Shown here: positions 6,057 to 6,499 of the stretch, in pieces | Position numbering within the stretch: the stretch's first letter is position 1 | Layout: every line of letters begins with the position of its first letter | Assembly: GCA_017437345.1 (NCBI GenBank) | Contig: JAFSBJ010000228.1 | Coordinates: 1 to 6,499, forward strand | Reading direction: 5' to 3' | Source: Clostridia bacterium | Lineage (GTDB): Bacteria; Bacillota_A; Clostridia; UMGS1810 | DNA length: 6,499 nt | Program-made: the position numbers and the translations under genes | The notes under the pieces: model-generated | The model's input: the letters and a program-made list of their open reading frames with translations, nothing else | What the model was told of the DNA's origin: nothing | The model's database searches: none

Positions 6057-6499
6057 ATGAAATTTTTACATTTATCAGATCTTCATATCGGAAAAAGAGT
6101 AAACGAATATTCAATGCTTGAAGATCAGGAATATATATTAAATCAGATATTAAATATCATAGATAAACAAAAGCCTGATGGCATAATAATTGCAGGGGAT
6201 ATATATGATAAATCCGTTCCTTCTGCAGAAGCTGTGGCTTTGTTTGATGATTTTCTTGTAAGTCTTTCTGAAAGAAAATTATATGTTTTTGTTATCAGCG
6301 GAAATCACGACTCTCCCGAGCGCATTGCCTTTGGCGGCAGGCTTATGGAATCCAGCAGGATATATATGTCACCTGTGTATGATGGTGAAATAAATCCTGT
6401 AACCCTTGAAGATGAATATGGAAAAATTAATATCTGGATGCTCCCTTTCGTTAAGCCTGTTCATATCCGCAGATTCAATGAAGATATAGAAATCACTTC
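6057..6499 (+). CDS. sbcD: Exonuclease SbcD, Mre11-like nuclease subunit (3' end outside window)
   Basis: SbcD is the metallophosphoesterase nuclease subunit that joins the SbcC ATPase to cut hairpins, cruciforms and protein-blocked DNA ends. About 147 codons are visible, and the frame is open to the last base; family members usually reach about 370-410 residues. The first three phosphoesterase motifs are present: D8-L-H10 in MKFLHLSDLHIGK, GDIYDK at 47-52 with the metal-bridging Asp, and SGNHDSPER at 81-89 with the catalytic GNHD. The LPFV motif (129-132) follows as usual. ATG 6057 is chosen because the protein begins directly with the conserved first strand, as in homologues; the ribosome site is weak. 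sbcC is expected just downstream. The gene sits behind a terminator and a palindrome, so it is probably a separate transcription unit. Confidence 0.95.
   Translation, partial: MKFLHLSDLHIGKRVNEYSMLEDQEYILNQILNIIDKQKPDGIIIAGDIYDKSVPSAEAVALFDDFLVSLSERKLYVFVISGNHDSPERIAFGGRLMESSRIYMSPVYDGEINPVTLEDEYGKINIWMLPFVKPVHIRRFNEDIEIT

Overview
The window looks like a low-GC Gram-positive (Clostridia-type Firmicute) chromosome fragment. The signs are AT-rich coding DNA, tightly packed genes with AGGAGG-type ribosome sites, a prfA-sua5-ywlE neighbourhood resembling that of Bacillus/Clostridium, and a secreted protein with S-layer-homology (SLH) domains. The species cannot be named from the sequence alone.

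Positions 1-5700 hold six genes, all on the + strand and nearly touching: prfA (release factor 1, 5' end outside the window), a two-domain Sua5/TsaC threonylcarbamoyl-AMP synthase, a YwlE-type low-molecular-weight phosphatase with the threonine signature of protein-arginine phosphatases, RimI (N-acetyltransferase for ribosomal protein S18), TsaD (the t6A transferase subunit) and a 616-residue exported SLH protein. Junctions are +13, +1, -8, 0 and +15 nt, so these genes are probably one transcript. It ends at a strong intrinsic terminator at 5735-5784. The first five genes serve translation and protein quality control: stop-codon release, the universal tRNA modification t6A37 (first and last steps both present; the TsaB and TsaE partners are not in the window), ribosomal-protein acetylation and phosphoarginine removal. 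The SLH protein is the functional outlier. Its C-terminal 390 residues look like five diverged copies of a roughly 70-85-residue beta-rich module that I cannot assign.

Positions 5701-6056 are non-coding. They contain the terminator and, directly after it, a roughly 146-bp nested imperfect palindrome (5785-5930). Its inner arms carry the interspersed repeat resembling GTCATTCTGA...GAAGAATC that is scattered through many bacterial genomes, and its outer arms are also inverted copies of each other, giving a MITE-like structure. A 69-codon reading frame across it (5814-6023) is judged spurious. The final segment (6057-6499) is the start of sbcD, the Mre11-like nuclease subunit of SbcCD, cut by the window edge.

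No complete new defence or mobile system is visible. The best candidates for follow-up are the SLH protein with its repeat modules, its attachment to a translation operon, and the nested palindromic element.
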